Shown: positions 26,601 through 37,655 of the stretch, in pieces | How the letters are laid out: every line of letters begins with the position of its first letter | Numbering within the stretch: position 1 is the first letter of the stretch | Assembly (NCBI RefSeq): GCF_037975245.1 | Contig: NC_092575.1 | Span: 2,363,001-2,427,000 of the forward strand | DNA length: 64,000 bases | Source of the DNA: Apostichopus japonicus | Lineage: Eukaryota > Echinodermata > Holothuroidea > Aspidochirotida > Stichopodidae | Direction: 5' to 3' | Notes under the pieces: model-generated | The model's database searches: none | Seen by the model: only the letters and a program-made list of their open reading frames with translations | What the model was told of the DNA's origin: nothing | Position numbers and translations under genes: made by a program

Positions 26601-27520
26601 CAGCGATATTTTATCGAAATACGGTCCGATTTTTCCGATTTTAGGCCGAAGAGTGAGGTTTGTGGTAGTGAATGTAATGAATGCAGTAGAATATTCGAAT
26701 ACCTACTTCAAATCTGAGGGGTTCTAGAACTGACTACATTCTGAAGTGACGTCACATCGAAAAACGATAAAAATCGGAAGAGAAATCGGATAGCTAACCG
26801 ATAAAAGGAAACGGAGTCAATATCAAAAGTTAGGAGAGGGCTATTCCACATCGGAATGGCTCAACAGATAACAAATCAGGTCCTTTATCACTGTGGCTAG
26901 AAGACCCGAACGAAAAACTGTCTGTTTCGATTCCTCTGGGAAAATCGGATAGTATTCCGATAAAATATCTGTATAGTGTGACCGGGCCTTTAGGATTGAG
27001 GTTTAGGGTTATGTTTATGGTTAGGGTTACCCCTTCTACATGCGCAGTTGCTTTATTTACTTTACTGCGCTTGAATTTGCCTTTGTCGTAAGAATAGTTT
27101 ATAAATAATTGTTACGACTCATCGTAAGAATAGCCACGGCCTAAACTAAATCATAAATAGGCCTAAAGTAAAATCAGAAAGATGGTCATTACCGGCAAAG
27201 CTTGGAAAGAACAGCTTAGTTTTAGGCATCGCGAAATTATCATACCTTAAATTATCAGGCCTACCATCTTACAGGAACAGATGGCTATGGAGTATGGGTG
27301 TGCTACTGAATTAAGTGACACTGTTACTTGTGAGCCGAACGAAGAGTGTTGATCGTGTTTCGCGCAACTAGGCTAGTACGACTACTACTAGGCCTAGGCT
27401 CGCTTGCCAAGCGTTAAGCTAACGTTAGATGTTGTTAAATAGTGTGGGAAGTTTGAAGCGAATACAAAATTGTCTACTCACATCACACGGACCAATTACG
27501 AGTATCTTAGCTTTCAACAT
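20655..27520 (-). CDS. IFT22: Intraflagellar transport protein 22 (RABL5), six exons
   Basis: IFT22 is a small Rab-like GTPase-fold subunit of the IFT-B complex, which moves cargo along cilia. Exons: 27520-27482, 25060-24978, 23894-23805, 23278-23180, 21656-21559, 20803-20655. Each has AG/GT borders and the phases (0, 2, 2, 2, 1) all fit, giving 185 residues plus TGA, the length I know for the human protein. The start reads MLKAKILVIGPCD, and the P-loop GPCDSGKS (10-17) is completed across intron 1. Switch II is WDCSGD (64-69, the DxxG motif). Later come KDAHGIILVYN and the end EEELSIIQ. The NKxD guanine-recognition motif is not evident, as I remember for this family, and there is no C-terminal prenylation cysteine, unlike true Rabs. 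Introns hold several mobile elements and a 200-bp tandem duplication. The gene is head-to-tail with the Lys-rich gene. Confidence 0.97.
21141..21320 (-). mobile_element. LINE 3' tail remnant (L2/CR1-like)
   Basis: On the minus strand the sequence reads TTTGTAAAGCGCTTTGAGCA, later GCGCTATATAAATATTACTT, then ATTATTG. This is the 3' UTR and short tail pattern of L2/CR1-type LINEs and resembles the element at 8475-8850. No coding part remains. It lies in the last intron of IFT22, in the same orientation as the gene. The upstream boundary is uncertain. Confidence 0.6.
22139..22534. repeat. Tandem duplication, two copies of about 200 bp
   Basis: Copy 1 (about 22139-22338) and copy 2 (about 22340-22534) share AGAGCGCCACCACTC, CAAAGAATCTTACTTGTA, ACATGCTGGAAT and ATACCATGTGTGCTGATTAA in the same order with scattered differences. 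It lies in the IFT22 intron between the exons at 23180 and 21656. The divergence suggests an old local duplication. Confidence 0.9.
22599..22655. repeat. TATG/TGTG-rich simple repeat
   Basis: A short irregular run of TATG and TGTG units (AAGTATGTATGTATGTGTGT and onward), directly after the 200-bp tandem duplication. Confidence 0.7.
24762..24869. mobile_element. Small foldback element, about 108 bp
   Basis: The left arm GAGGGCCTAGAATTTTGATC then TTAGCAGAATCTT is an imperfect inverted copy of the right arm (24832-24869; reverse complement GAGGGCCTGATGGTTTGATC then CTAGCAGAATCTTCTT). The arms are about 37 bp with a short spacer. No coding content and no clear target duplication. It lies in IFT22 intron 1 (27481-25061 on the minus strand would exclude it, so it belongs to intron 2, between 24978 and 23894). 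Confidence 0.7.
25230..26040. repeat. About 28-bp minisatellite split by a MITE
   Basis: Units of the form TTCACATATCCCTCAGTATG then GGATGCC occur once at about 25254-25282 and about five times at 25912-26036. Variants are GTTTGGGGTGCC and GTATGGGATGCCGCC. Between the two blocks lies the inverted-repeat element 25290-25903. The array is in IFT22 intron 1. Confidence 0.88.
25290..25903. mobile_element. MITE with TAGGGATGCACCGGAT ends, 614 bp
   Basis: The ends are TAGGGATGCACCGGAT and its reverse complement ATCCGGTGCATCCCTA. Near both ends there are repeated CCGGCCGGAT palindromes. TTAATTC occurs close to each side (25283-25289 and 25907-25913), with three extra bases on the right. The TAGGGATGCACC terminus resembles hAT elements, but TTAA on both sides would also allow a TTAA-type element, so the superfamily is undecided. 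No transposase ORF. It interrupts a minisatellite. Confidence 0.78.
26561..27030. repeat. Interstitial telomere-like TTAGGG tract, split
   Basis: GGTTAGGGTTAGGGTAAGGG lies just left of the nested MITE, and degenerate GGTTTAGGG and GGTTAGGGTTA units lie just right of it. This is an imperfect interstitial tract of fewer than ten units and not a chromosome end, since IFT22 exons lie on both sides. Confidence 0.7.
26585..26989. mobile_element. PIF/Harbinger-like MITE, 405 bp, TTA target duplication
   Basis: The ends are AGGCCCGGTCACACTA and TAGTGTGACCGGGCCT, with further imperfect pairing inwards (GATATTTTATCG on both arms). TTA flanks both ends (26582-26584 and 26990-26992), which fits the 3-bp duplication of the PIF/Harbinger superfamily. 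No transposase inside. It was inserted into a telomere-like tract within a larger inverted-repeat element. Confidence 0.82.
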
Positions 27521-27674
27521 TTTTTAATTTCAATTACTGATTTTCATCAACAACTGTAATGCAATCGCTTTCTCAGGCGAAGATCGACGTAGGCCTAACT
27601 TAAAATTAGTCGTCGAGGCAAGGAATGTTGTCGGTCAAAGGTTGTTGCCAAGTGTATCAGTTGGTAGTACAGTC

Positions 27675-28033
27675 ATGTTACAAAAAGCACACAGGGCCAA
27701 CTGGAGTTGTAACCAGGTAAAGTACAAATGTCTGTATCTAAATGTGTTTAGATCATTAAGTGTTATTTAACTGTATTATTAGGCTCCTTACATCAATTTT
27801 TGTTTGAACTAATCTTCCAAATCGAGGAAATTTACTTTCTTCAATGGAAAGTACCGTTTCAGGTAGAATGATTTCCCCATCTATTTTTGTTGCCGAAATC
27901 CGCGAATGACAGTTTTGTCAACGCCCTAAAAGATACCTGGTTGATCAATTGTTTCAACTTATTTTTACAGAATCGTATTGTCTTAGCATTATTGAGAGGT
28001 TCAACTTTCAACGAGTTTGCTGTATATAGATAA
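27675..28033 (+). CDS. Possible two-exon micro-ORF, divergent from IFT22
   Basis: I do not recognise this product. Exon 27675-27716 starts with ATG (G at -3) and ends CAG|GTAAAG. A second exon 27971-28033 follows the acceptor ATTTTTACAG and runs to TAA. Both join in phase 0 to give 34 residues (MLQKAHRANWSCNQ then NRIVLALLRGSTFNEFAVYR). The start is 155 bases from the IFT22 start codon on the opposite strand, so a shared bidirectional promoter is plausible. It could equally be the 5' part of a non-coding RNA, or chance splice-like signals. Confidence 0.25.
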
Positions 28034-28250
28034 CGCCCTCTTCCGGGTATTTTTTTTTAATGAAACTACTCAAATCACGGCCCATATCCGTACACCTGTT
28101 ACTTAAAGCGTTTGGTGCACAGGGATGTCTGGCGGGGAGAGGGGATGGGAGGAGAACTCTTTTGTATCACCTGACGGACGTGTTCGAACTTTATTTAGAG
28201 AGGCATATACTTTGGCTACCAAATATAGCGAGCTAAATGTAACGACCTTT

Positions 28251-28440
<190 letters not shown>

Positions 28441-28441
28441 C

Positions 28442-30146
28442 ACACTGCATTGTCCCGTCACAGTGTCACACTATGCCGCGACTGCACGTCACACACAGTG
28501 TGAACACAAGGCGTCCATAAAAAATGTTATTTGAACACGATGCAAACTTATTCTCCAAAGTGGTCAAGACAGTGTCCCTGGTATATAGGCTTAGGTTATT
28601 ATTCTAATAATGTGACCATTTAAGCACATCTATCAATATCTGCGGGCTCATCTGCTATACGTCCCTTTAAATCATATATAGTGGTATAATGGTGCTATAC
28701 ATCTACGTTTGTTTTCAAATATTCACTACAATACGGTAAGCAGACCTTATACCAATGACCTCGACTCTAGTATACAAAGACAGAACAATTCATAACTGGT
28801 TCATTGAGTTTGGGTTTCAACAAGTTTGACAAGTATAACATGTCATTTAAAATGAGGGTGTCGGAGAAGAAAACAACAGAAACTCCCCTTTGACATTTGA
28901 TGATTAATATTTATGTATTCGTATTCAAATCAAGGACTTTTATCTGTATTTTGGCTTCAAACGATTTCATTGCATTATTTGCGGTGCGTCAACTATCATT
29001 GGTGTGATTTAGGACGTATCAGCTGAAAGATCTTTCTAAATTTCACCCTAATTGACAGCTTGGTGGCCCCTGCAGTATATGCTAGTCATTTTGGGCGATT
29101 TGATTGCCATGGGCATAAAAATTTATAGTTAAATGAATATAATGAAAAATGGAAAACGTAAAACGTAAAACTATCCTGCACTTTAGGATTCTTATATAGG
29201 TAAAGCTGCAATCTTTATTCAAACAGAAGTACTCGAACTTTCACTGTATAGACTTTTATTTTGTTAGTAATTTAAACCTATTAACCATGCCTTTTGCTTT
29301 CCTAACCTGTTGAACAAACATATCTTATATTTTACAATTTTGAACCCCCCCCCCCCCCAAGGAGAGAAAAATGCATGGTGTGAACGCAAAGTTTTATAAT
29401 ACAATACAAAACCGGTTTTTAAGTACTTTTAATGGTGTCGCGGTAATTGTGAAAAAATTGGGTCAATTGGGCTATATGTTTACACAAACGAACGCGTTTT
29501 ACAGAAAATCCTACATGCAAGCAGATGTACATATATACGTGAGTGAAAAGGTTAAAATTCAAGTCAAACCCCCCAAAATCACGAAATATGCCCGGATGTA
29601 TGTATTTTGGGTAAGTGTTTTAGTTTACATCTTATTTATATTTCCTCTATATAGCCGATACATTTAACATCCAAATCTTATGTTCATATACTCCCCTTCC
29701 CTCGGCCGTCCCTCAACCCTGGGATTTGAGTTGTCACGTGGTGAATTGAGGTCGCTCTTAATGTTCAGCTCAGACATACCCAGAATGAGTAAAGCATTGG
29801 GGAATGCGCTTTCTTAGATCGTTTGCACACATGCAGTGCATTAGCTTTTGGCTACAGCAACCATCATAGATTTTGTCTTCATTTTATTACTAACTCCAAA
29901 TCAGACAAGTCTTACATGTTTTACGATTGTGTGAGGAGTGAGATGAGAACGGGAGGGGTGGAGTGGGGGGGGGGGTGGGGGGCATGGGTCCAACGTATAA
30001 AAAGCATATGGAAAGTGTAGAGTGCCTGTACACCCCACCTCAAGGTCAAATATCAGGGAAAAGGCGATAAAAGTTTAATTTCAATTCAATCAAGACAGTT
30101 TTTTCAACTATACTTACAAGAATAAGAAAGGAAGCGATTTCATTAA
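28442..30146. other. Non-coding stretch, no gene recognised
   Basis: Short AT-rich ORFs only. The longest (29371-29667, plus) ends at a GTAAGT but has no upstream acceptor or recognised motif. C13 run at 29346-29358 and G-rich tract at 29955-29982. Confidence 0.45.
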
Positions 30147-30263
30147 GGCGTCGTTATACTAGCTACTCGAAATAATATTGGAATCAGTTTGGCTTGCAAC
30201 GCTTTAACTCTATCGTGCCATATAACACTATGCAGCTAGTATAGTTTTGCAAACGACGCCAGC
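30147..30263. mobile_element. Possible foldback element, about 117 bp
   Basis: GGCGTCGTT and ATACTAGCT at the left are matched by AGCTAGTAT and AACGACGCC at the right, with a small indel between the two paired blocks. No target duplication seen. It is a short inverted repeat that may be a degraded MITE. Confidence 0.4.
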
Positions 30264-30956
30264 TCTTTTACTTCGCAGGTGGTTCTTTTTTTGTTTGTAA
30301 GTTAATTATTTTTTCATCCTTAATTTGTGTCTGAGCACTTGACAAATTTCACGTAGACCTATTTAAAAACGCATCATCATCAACAACCGAAAGAAATATC
30401 TAATATGTAACCAATGATCCAGGGTAGTTTCGAAAAGACTTGCTGTATAAAGCAACAAGAAAGAAACGGAAGCACAAGGTCGGAGAGAGAAAGACCTTGG
30501 AAACGGTGACGGAACTACTACTAAAGCCTTTTCATGTCGAGTGTAAGTGAACGGCCCCAGACAGAGGAACTTGTTGCGTATTTGTATACTGAAGGTAAAC
30601 ATCGATGTGTGTATTAATTATACGCTAACAAAATGAGGTTGTAATCAAGAACAACCCACCGATTAAATTAGATTCGTAATTGACGTAGGTTCTGCTTGAA
30701 AGATAAGGTAGTGGATAAATTTGACTGTGTTTGTTCTGCTATGTAGCTCGTTATTAATCTTTTACCTTCTACGTACGTCATTGGATGACGTCAGTATACA
30801 CGAGAAGTTTTCGGGAGTCCATCATGAGTCTATTGTTCAATTCAAGCAAGGGTGCGAAATACGTCAAACTCCCCTATATATCATGCATGGAGACCATGAG
30901 AAACTCGATAGATTTAATAAACGACAAAATGTAACAAAATGAAAAGACTTAACACC

Positions 30957-31401
30957 CAGTGGTTCCAAAACTTTTTCTAGTAACCGCCCAAGTTACTTCC
31001 AGTCCACAACCCTAGCGCCCCCATACACATACTAACACACACCGTGTGGAGAGTGTCCTGTCCAGACCACGTCACCAAGATACAAATAAACGTTCTGGTT
31101 TTGAGTGACTCTGACTTTGTACCACAAAAATAAAATAAAAGCTTGCTTATAGATAACTTATTGCTAATTTTTTCTTTGTGAAGCCTACGTGTTACTAAAG
31201 TGTTCGTGACTTAGATTTTGTCATAGACCTATAGATTGTAAAAACAAATTGCCTTCTTGGTTCAGATGCAACCCTGGTGCCCCTACTACTGCCTTTATCC
31301 ACACAGCCCCCATACCGCCCTTTTCCCTCACCGCTCTTGGATCTTTCTAACGACCCTTGGAGAGGGGTGCTGGGCGGTACCGCCCCCTTTGGGAATCACT
31401 G
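30957..31401. mobile_element. hAT-like MITE, 445 bp
   Basis: The left end CAGTGGTTCCAAAACTTTTT and the reverse complement of the right end CAGTGATTCCCAAAG form an imperfect terminal repeat of the CAGTGGTTCCCAAAC type common among hAT elements. TTAACACC precedes the element, and TTTACACC occurs six bases after it, a possible diverged duplication. No transposase. Confidence 0.65.
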
Positions 31402-31853
31402 CATGGTTTACACCATCAACCTATTAAAGGAATTGGTTCCTCAATGTTTCGTGCCTCTAGATGGAACTTTCAGGTTGTGTGGTAAGGGTAGGGGGTGGAC
31501 ATATGTCTGTTTTTTCAACTTCAAGCCCCCTCCCCATCTATAACAAGGAAAGCAAATACTTAGCTGCTGCAGCATACCATTGACCGCACGGACCATTAAC
31601 ACAAGCAGAGCTGTCACGGGCAGGTGTTTGTATCATCTTATACATGTGATCCTGCGGAAGTTGCATGGGCCGGAAAAGCTGTGACATTTAGTTTTCATTA
31701 CCATATTTGTTCTATTAAGTGGTAAAATGACAAGGTAGACTCCCAATATAATTAGCTCGTTGGACAAATTTGTCAATAAACAGCTCTTTTCGCTCTTTCT
31801 CATTCATTCAGTCTGTAAGGCCTATTTCACAAATTAATCTGAATGTTCTGTCA

Positions 31854-32045
31854 GGTCATGCCTGTAGTCAACGGATTACTCTTGATGTTCTATCAGTATG
31901 CATGGGGAGGTCATGCCTGTAGTCAACATATTACTCTGGATGTTATGTCAGTATGCATGGGGAGGTCATGCCTGTAGTCAACATACTACTCTGGATGTTC
32001 TGTCAATATGCATGGGGAGGTCATGCCTGTAGTCAACATTTTACT
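31854..32045. repeat. 55-bp minisatellite, about 3.5 copies
   Basis: GGTCATGCCTGTAGTCAAC recurs at 31854, 31909, 31964 and 32019, exactly 55 bases apart, with TATGCATGGGGA between copies. Confidence 0.93.
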
Positions 32046-32159
32046 TCGGGAATTTAGGATAAAGAATGATGTATTATCATTTTCATGATATATATATATA
32101 AGGGAAAATTAAGAGTTTAGAAGTGAGCCCGTTGACATAATTGACCTCTAGGCCTGACC

Positions 32160-32326
32160 TCACCCCTCCGCGTCGAGCATATGGTTCAAGTATGGACCGA
32201 GGGTTGGGTACACTTGACACACAAAACGGTGCAACTGTTGTGAATGATGGGTCGAGGAAAGAGCTGAAAATTCGCAAACTCAACAGAACTTTCATTCCAG
32301 CTGATGAACTCATGTACAAGGGATGA
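32160..32326 (+). CDS. Possible terminal exon, unidentified
   Basis: An open frame with more coding-like composition than its surroundings runs from a weak acceptor (GACCTCTAG) to TGA: PDLTPPRRAYGSSMDRG, then NGATVVNDGSRKELKIRKLN, then FIPADELMYKG. I do not recognise it and found no upstream exon to join, so it may be a chance ORF or a gene fragment. Confidence 0.2.
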
Positions 32327-35300
32327 TGTTTTCGGATCACATTAGCATATATAACATTGCGGCTCGTCGCCAATTAACCCCCAATTCCCGTTAAGCTATC
32401 ATCCCGTTTATTATAATCGGCTGCATAAATTTTGCACGACGTACAGCTCACATGCAAGTAACGAACATTTAAAAACTATTTTGATTGGTCAGTTTTCTAG
32501 TCTTTATGCTCCAATTCAATTGGTTGGAAACACTTACTACTAATCGTGCGCTCTTGTTCAAGTTGGTGTAAATACACCGCCACAATAGCTTACCTTAGAC
32601 AACTTCATTTCATGACAGGGTTGATATGTTGATGCTTTATTAGCGACGATCGCTTCGTCTGAAACGAAAGGAAACCCGGTGGATTTTATATATTTGACAT
32701 TGAGAGATGATATTTAAGAAGGAAGTTAATATATCAGTGAAGTATTATTCGACTACATACTTCTGAATGTAGGCTAGCTATACTGCAACTTGCACACTAT
32801 CGACGGATCCTAGGCGCACCGACAGCAAAGGCCCATCCAGGCTATACTGCCTACAGAATCGGTAAGGTAGCTAGGCTAAGTGTAAATGAGGACAATAGCT
32901 AGCCTACTGTATTACAGGTTAATTTAGTCATAACCATTGCTTGGAGTCTATACGGAGGTCGATAAGACACCGAAGAAACTGCCGCAGAATAAAAAAAGAA
33001 GAAAAAACAAAGCTAAAAAAGGAAGTATGTATCATTGCTCATTTTTAAATCCCTCATTAGCCAAATCATAATGTCGGATAATGGGACTAACTAGTATAAA
33101 TAATGCTATGTCACTGTATGTGTGCAGCATCCCTCAGAAGATTGAATAATACAACCAAATGAGATTTAATGCTGAAATGCCAGCTTCGGTTAGACTAACT
33201 TTATCTCAAGAGCTGCAAGCTTCTTGCCTTCTCTTTTATGTAAAATACTGTCTGGAAAACTATAAGCTGGGAGCAACCGAGATACGAACTATAGATCTAG
33301 GCTAGGTATGTTACACATTGATCATTTGTCCAAATAGGTTGAGTGAAACCCTTCTAACTCTCCTTCTCTCCCTTTTCCTCCATCCCATTTCTCCCACAAT
33401 TCAGTCTTACCCTAATGGCATCTTCAACTCCCAAACTTAGAAGTCACAGAATTAAGTTTCGGTTTGCTAACTTGGGTTTGTAAGTTTGGACCATAAAGCC
33501 ATATCATACGTAATATTACCCATGATATGTACTGCCTAATATTTATTCTTACTTAGAGATCTATGTGGTTAAAATTGTTTTGATATTTTTAATAGCAAGA
33601 TATATCAAATTCTGTAATATGACACAGAAAATTTTTTGTTCTACAAATTAAGTGTTTTAATGTGTTTCTCGATCCACATACAGTCCTTTAAACGTTTCCG
33701 TCCGGCACTATCTTTGATGATTAATTAACAAATTTTACCATTACCAAATTATGGGTGAATTCTTGGCACAAAATTTAGCAGCAGAATAGGAGGAAGCACC
33801 ATTTGCAATCTAAGTCAAAGTGGAAGGGATCACCCCCCCTTTGACCTCCACCCCAAGACATGTATCACACTGTCGCACAAATCCACCCTGCACTCAAATG
33901 TTCCTGAGCACACCGTGACCCCTGCATGAACCAATAACATGGGAAGTTCTTTTTTGTTTGTCTGTCTGTCTGTTTATCAATGATTGTTTTATTTGTTTTA
34001 AGCCCATGGGGACACCCCCTCCCTTTCGACCCCTCCCCCTCCCTTTCGACCCCTCCCCCTCCCCCATGACCGCGATCCTCCTGCATTGATGTGCACCCCC
34101 CCGAATCGGTTACTCTGGCTAGGGCCCTGATACTACACAATGGCAAAGATACAGAAAATATAGTTATTGTACCCTGAAGCATACTATAGTTGTCAGTATT
34201 ATCTGAGAAAGCAATTCCATAAACCTGCAAAATGGTATACAAAATGTCAACATTAATTTTATTCCCTGGAATTGACGATGTTCAGCTATTATATAGTCTC
34301 TTTTAGGTATGAAATCATTGCAACAAATAAAACATCTCTTGCGATCAATAAATTGTAAAATATATATTTTTTACTTCATTCAGTAAATATATAGAAGTTG
34401 AACTGGTTAATTTTCTGTATGTTTATGATTCTGTGGACCATTTTATCATTGTAGTACGTTTTACTATACAGCTGAATGTTGGTTTGTTGTGCTGGCTAAC
34501 AGCCTGTTCTTTATTGAAAGTGACCTACTATAGTTGACAATGACGATTGTAAAATCTTTGGCAACAGCCTTTAATGGTGAATGGAAATCAGCTCCCAGGC
34601 ACCTATACCCATTTAAACGCATAAGTAGCTGAGTATTCAAGAATTAAAAAAAAAAAAACCAACAATAAAAACAGACCAGAACAAATGTCCTGCAGGTGAT
34701 TATATCATATGCTATTTTTAGAATGGAATTTTTCTCCAATCATGTGACAGGGTGTTCCATGAACTGTGTACTTGGATTTGTAGATAACAAGGGGACTTTA
34801 CCTCTGATGAAATATTGAGTGGGAAATGCATAGAGTTGATACAAGCGGTATGCCAGTAGATATTAAGAGGGCAAACTTGTGACCAAGTTGTTATATTTTG
34901 TGTGTATAGGACTGGTTTTAACACAGCAGGGAAATGTATGTTTACTTTTCATCAGTCAAATTTAGAAGTCACAGAAGTGGAAGGCTGGTAGTAATGTAGT
35001 ATGTCAACAGGTTTTTAAGGAGCAGTTGTAAAAAATTTATACAAAATTGATAGAGAAATTCCAGAGAGACCTTCAGAATTAAATGGACGCTGAACAATTG
35101 TGTTGACTGATGCTGCCATCACTGTCATTGTTGGACAATTTAAGCAGGTAGAGGAAGCAAATGTATGTCGATAAATTTCAGAAGTTTGAGGTTCATTTTC
35201 ATCTGGGATTTCTGCGCTGACACTTAAAATACAGTTCTGTATAATTACTGTACTACTCCCAATCAGAGCAAGAAAGTTGTGCTGTTTAAAAAAGAAAGAA

Positions 35301-36519
35301 GGAAACAAAAAAACAAGTGTTCTATATATACTACATTTTATTAAGGTAAATTTTTTTTGAAATATTTTTTTGATGTCTTTGTTTTGTAATCCCAGCACAA
35401 TCTGGGAATGCTTAAAATTGTGTTAACTATTTTCCTGTTGAGTAATGTAAACTACAGCAGGAAGCAAATGTTGATGTCATGGAAATTGACTCATTTTGTG
35501 TTTGAAACCTCCCACTGACACGGGCCTGTACAATAGCTCTCTCCCATCAAAGTAATGGAAATTGTGCAGAGGTGAAGTTCATGCCATTAATTTCATGTTG
35601 AATTATCCTAGTAACCTCTGCAGGGATGTAATGTTGATAATCAGGAAAATTGACTCATTGGTGGTTCTGAATTCCTTCACGCTCTTGTTCGTACAAGGAT
35701 GTAACCAGCATCAGAGACTTCAGAGTAATAAAGATTTTGCAGGCCGGCCGACAGCTGTAATAAAAAACGTAAAATCAGTCACCTCTTGACACCCTTGTGA
35801 CTATTGGTGCCTGTCTCGAATTTAATTTGTCTCTTTGTTTTTTTTTCTCTCCTTGGATTGCAGTTCCAGTCTAACTTTCTTGAACAATCTCAACTTTTGC
35901 AGAAAGCCAACTGGCTGGGAAATGTAAGTAAGTTTGACTCATCTTGTTTGGGAAGAATTCATACTAAAAACTTCACCATATTTTTTTTTAGCTCAAACTA
36001 TTGTAAGGTTTGTAGAGGTATTAAATATTTAGGTCTCTAGTTTAAACTTTTTTTTCAAACAATTTGGGAAGTTTTTTTTTCCCAGCCCGCTACAATGACA
36101 TATAAAGTGACTTTTAATTTAGCAAGGTTAGCATGTATATATGTACAACTGCAGACTGCAATATCCATTATGATTCTTATCTTATAGTGTGTATATTTGT
36201 TAATGCATTTGCTTGTTTATTTTGTTTTTAATGCTGCAGGTATCATCTAATAAAGTTATTTTGTTAGTACTGCATGCTGCTCAAAGCTAACAACAGTTTG
36301 AGTGCTATAGTCAGGTCCATTTCGGCTAATTGCCACCTTCCCTTCTCTTCTGAATGCTGTGGGGGGGGGGAGCAGGGAGAGAGGGGGTTGGGCTTGTCCT
36401 TTCTATACTCATCAGCCGCACTCTAACTCTGGCTGTGAGATAAATCAGTGTATTCAATCTTTTTCGCCCGGTGACAGAAATAGTTAATTTTGTAGGGCTA
36501 CGTGAAGTATGACCCAGTA
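32327..36519. other. Non-coding stretch with weak exon-like signals
   Basis: No confident gene. At 35865-35924 on the plus strand, an acceptor (GGATTGCAG) and a donor (AAT|GTAAGT) bound a 20-codon open stretch (FQSNFLEQSQLLQKANWLGN) that I cannot assign. At 35015-35280 on the minus strand an acceptor-like TTTAAACAG precedes an open stretch of about 88 codons with protein-like composition and no known motif. A CCCTCCCTTTCGAC direct repeat lies at about 34017-34058. Confidence 0.4.
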
Positions 36520-36554
36520 TATATATATATACAGTATATATATATATATATATA
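36520..36554. repeat. (TA)n microsatellite
   Basis: TATATATATATA, a short ACAG interruption, then more TA units. It directly abuts the hAT-like element, whose insertion site it probably formed. Confidence 0.9.
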
Positions 36555-37042
36555 CAGGGATGTGCCCACGTACGCTGGGCGGCCCCGCCCAGCACTAAAA
36601 ATTACCACCCAGCACTGTCTTAAAAATCGTGAATCCCGCCCAGCACTACTTTCATCTAAAATCCCGACATTCCTAACAATATATTTAACATAAATTGGGC
36701 CTAGCCTATGCCAAAATCATACAGACTAATAATACATCCGTTACGCATGCGAGAAACATTACTTACGGCTCTCAATCGGTCCCTTGTAAAATCTCTTCGA
36801 AACAAACTAATAACTTTTACCAGGTACAAATATAAATTATTATTATATATAAATTAATATTAATTTCACAAAAAACAAAATTAAAAAATGTAAATTGTTA
36901 GCAAAACTAGTACTTGTTTATGTGCTTAAAAAGCTACACAAGTGCCAGCATTTGGCATCTGAGCACCTTCAAAAATCGAAAATCCCCAGGACTGCGATCA
37001 GTATACCCGGCACTCAGGAAATCGACCCTGGGCACATCCCTG
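36555..37042. mobile_element. hAT-like MITE, 488 bp
   Basis: The ends are CAGGGATGTGCCCA and TGGGCACATCCCTG, a perfect 14-bp terminal inverted repeat. The flanks are TATATATA (left) and TATATACT (right), consistent with an 8-bp duplication within a TA repeat but uninformative there. The subterminal regions carry repeated CCCAGCACT and CCCGGCACT motifs. No transposase ORF. Confidence 0.82.
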
Positions 37043-37278
37043 TATATACTAATTGTCTGATTCTTTGAACAGGCCTGTAAAATCATATTTGGGCCATTCC
37101 ACACTAATGGGGTACTAATTTGTGACATAGTGGGTGAAAATTAAAAGTCATAGGGAAAGCATGAAACTTGGTTTGAGTAATGACCTAGAGTCTATAGCAA
37201 CTGTATATACCCTCAATGAGATAAGTTTTGGATAAGGTTGGCAATGACAGCCAAGCAAAGTATAATATATGGCGTGTA

Positions 37279-37301
37279 TTACGTACGTAACAAGGACAGA
37301 T
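37279..37301 (+). promoter_or_regulatory. Subterminal motif, left copy 1
   Basis: TTACGTACGTAACAAGGACA then GAT. It contains the 12-base palindrome TTACGTACGTAA and recurs nearly exactly at 37634 and in looser form at 42586. Such subterminal repeats are often transposase-binding sites; that role here is inference. Confidence 0.6.
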
Positions 37302-37633
37302 ATCTGAGCATAAACAGGCCACAAAAAACAATTGTACATGAGTTTTAACAGTTTTTGTTTATTGCAAACTTTGTAATTATAACAATTAACAAAGACAAAA
37401 TGGATCCAAGGGTGAAAAACTGGAAAAAATATGAATCTTTGATAATACAACGAGAGGGCATTTCAACATTCCCTATGCACAGAACAAATTTTAGTGCCAC
37501 AAGTACCTTTTTTCCCTGAGTATTTGTTACAATATATCTCACATCTTAATGAAAACCACTGCTAGAAGCTATAGTGCAGAAAATGATATGGACTTGCATA
37601 AAGGTAGGATGTATGGTTACCATGTTCAGGGTC

Positions 37634-37655
37634 TTACGTACGTAACAAGGACAGA
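37634..37655 (+). promoter_or_regulatory. Subterminal motif, left copy 2
   Basis: TTACGTACGTAACAAGGACA then GA, in the same orientation as the copy 355 bases to the left. Confidence 0.6.

Larger units (their letters stand above)
26452..27137. mobile_element. Inverted-repeat element with a nested MITE
   Basis: The left end GTGGCTATTGTTACGACTAG then TCGTAA matches the reverse complement of the right end (GTGGCTATTCTTACGATGAG then TCGTAA). The 9-base word TAAACTAAA lies just outside each end (26439-26447 and 27142-27150), a few bases from the terminal repeats. TTACGACTAGTCGTAA at 26461-26476 is a perfect palindrome. The element contains the PIF/Harbinger-like MITE at 26585-26989. It lies in IFT22 intron 1. 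Confidence 0.72.

Noticed and set aside
26561-27030. Chromosome end (telomere)
   Set aside because: The tract is short and degenerate, and IFT22 exons lie on both sides.
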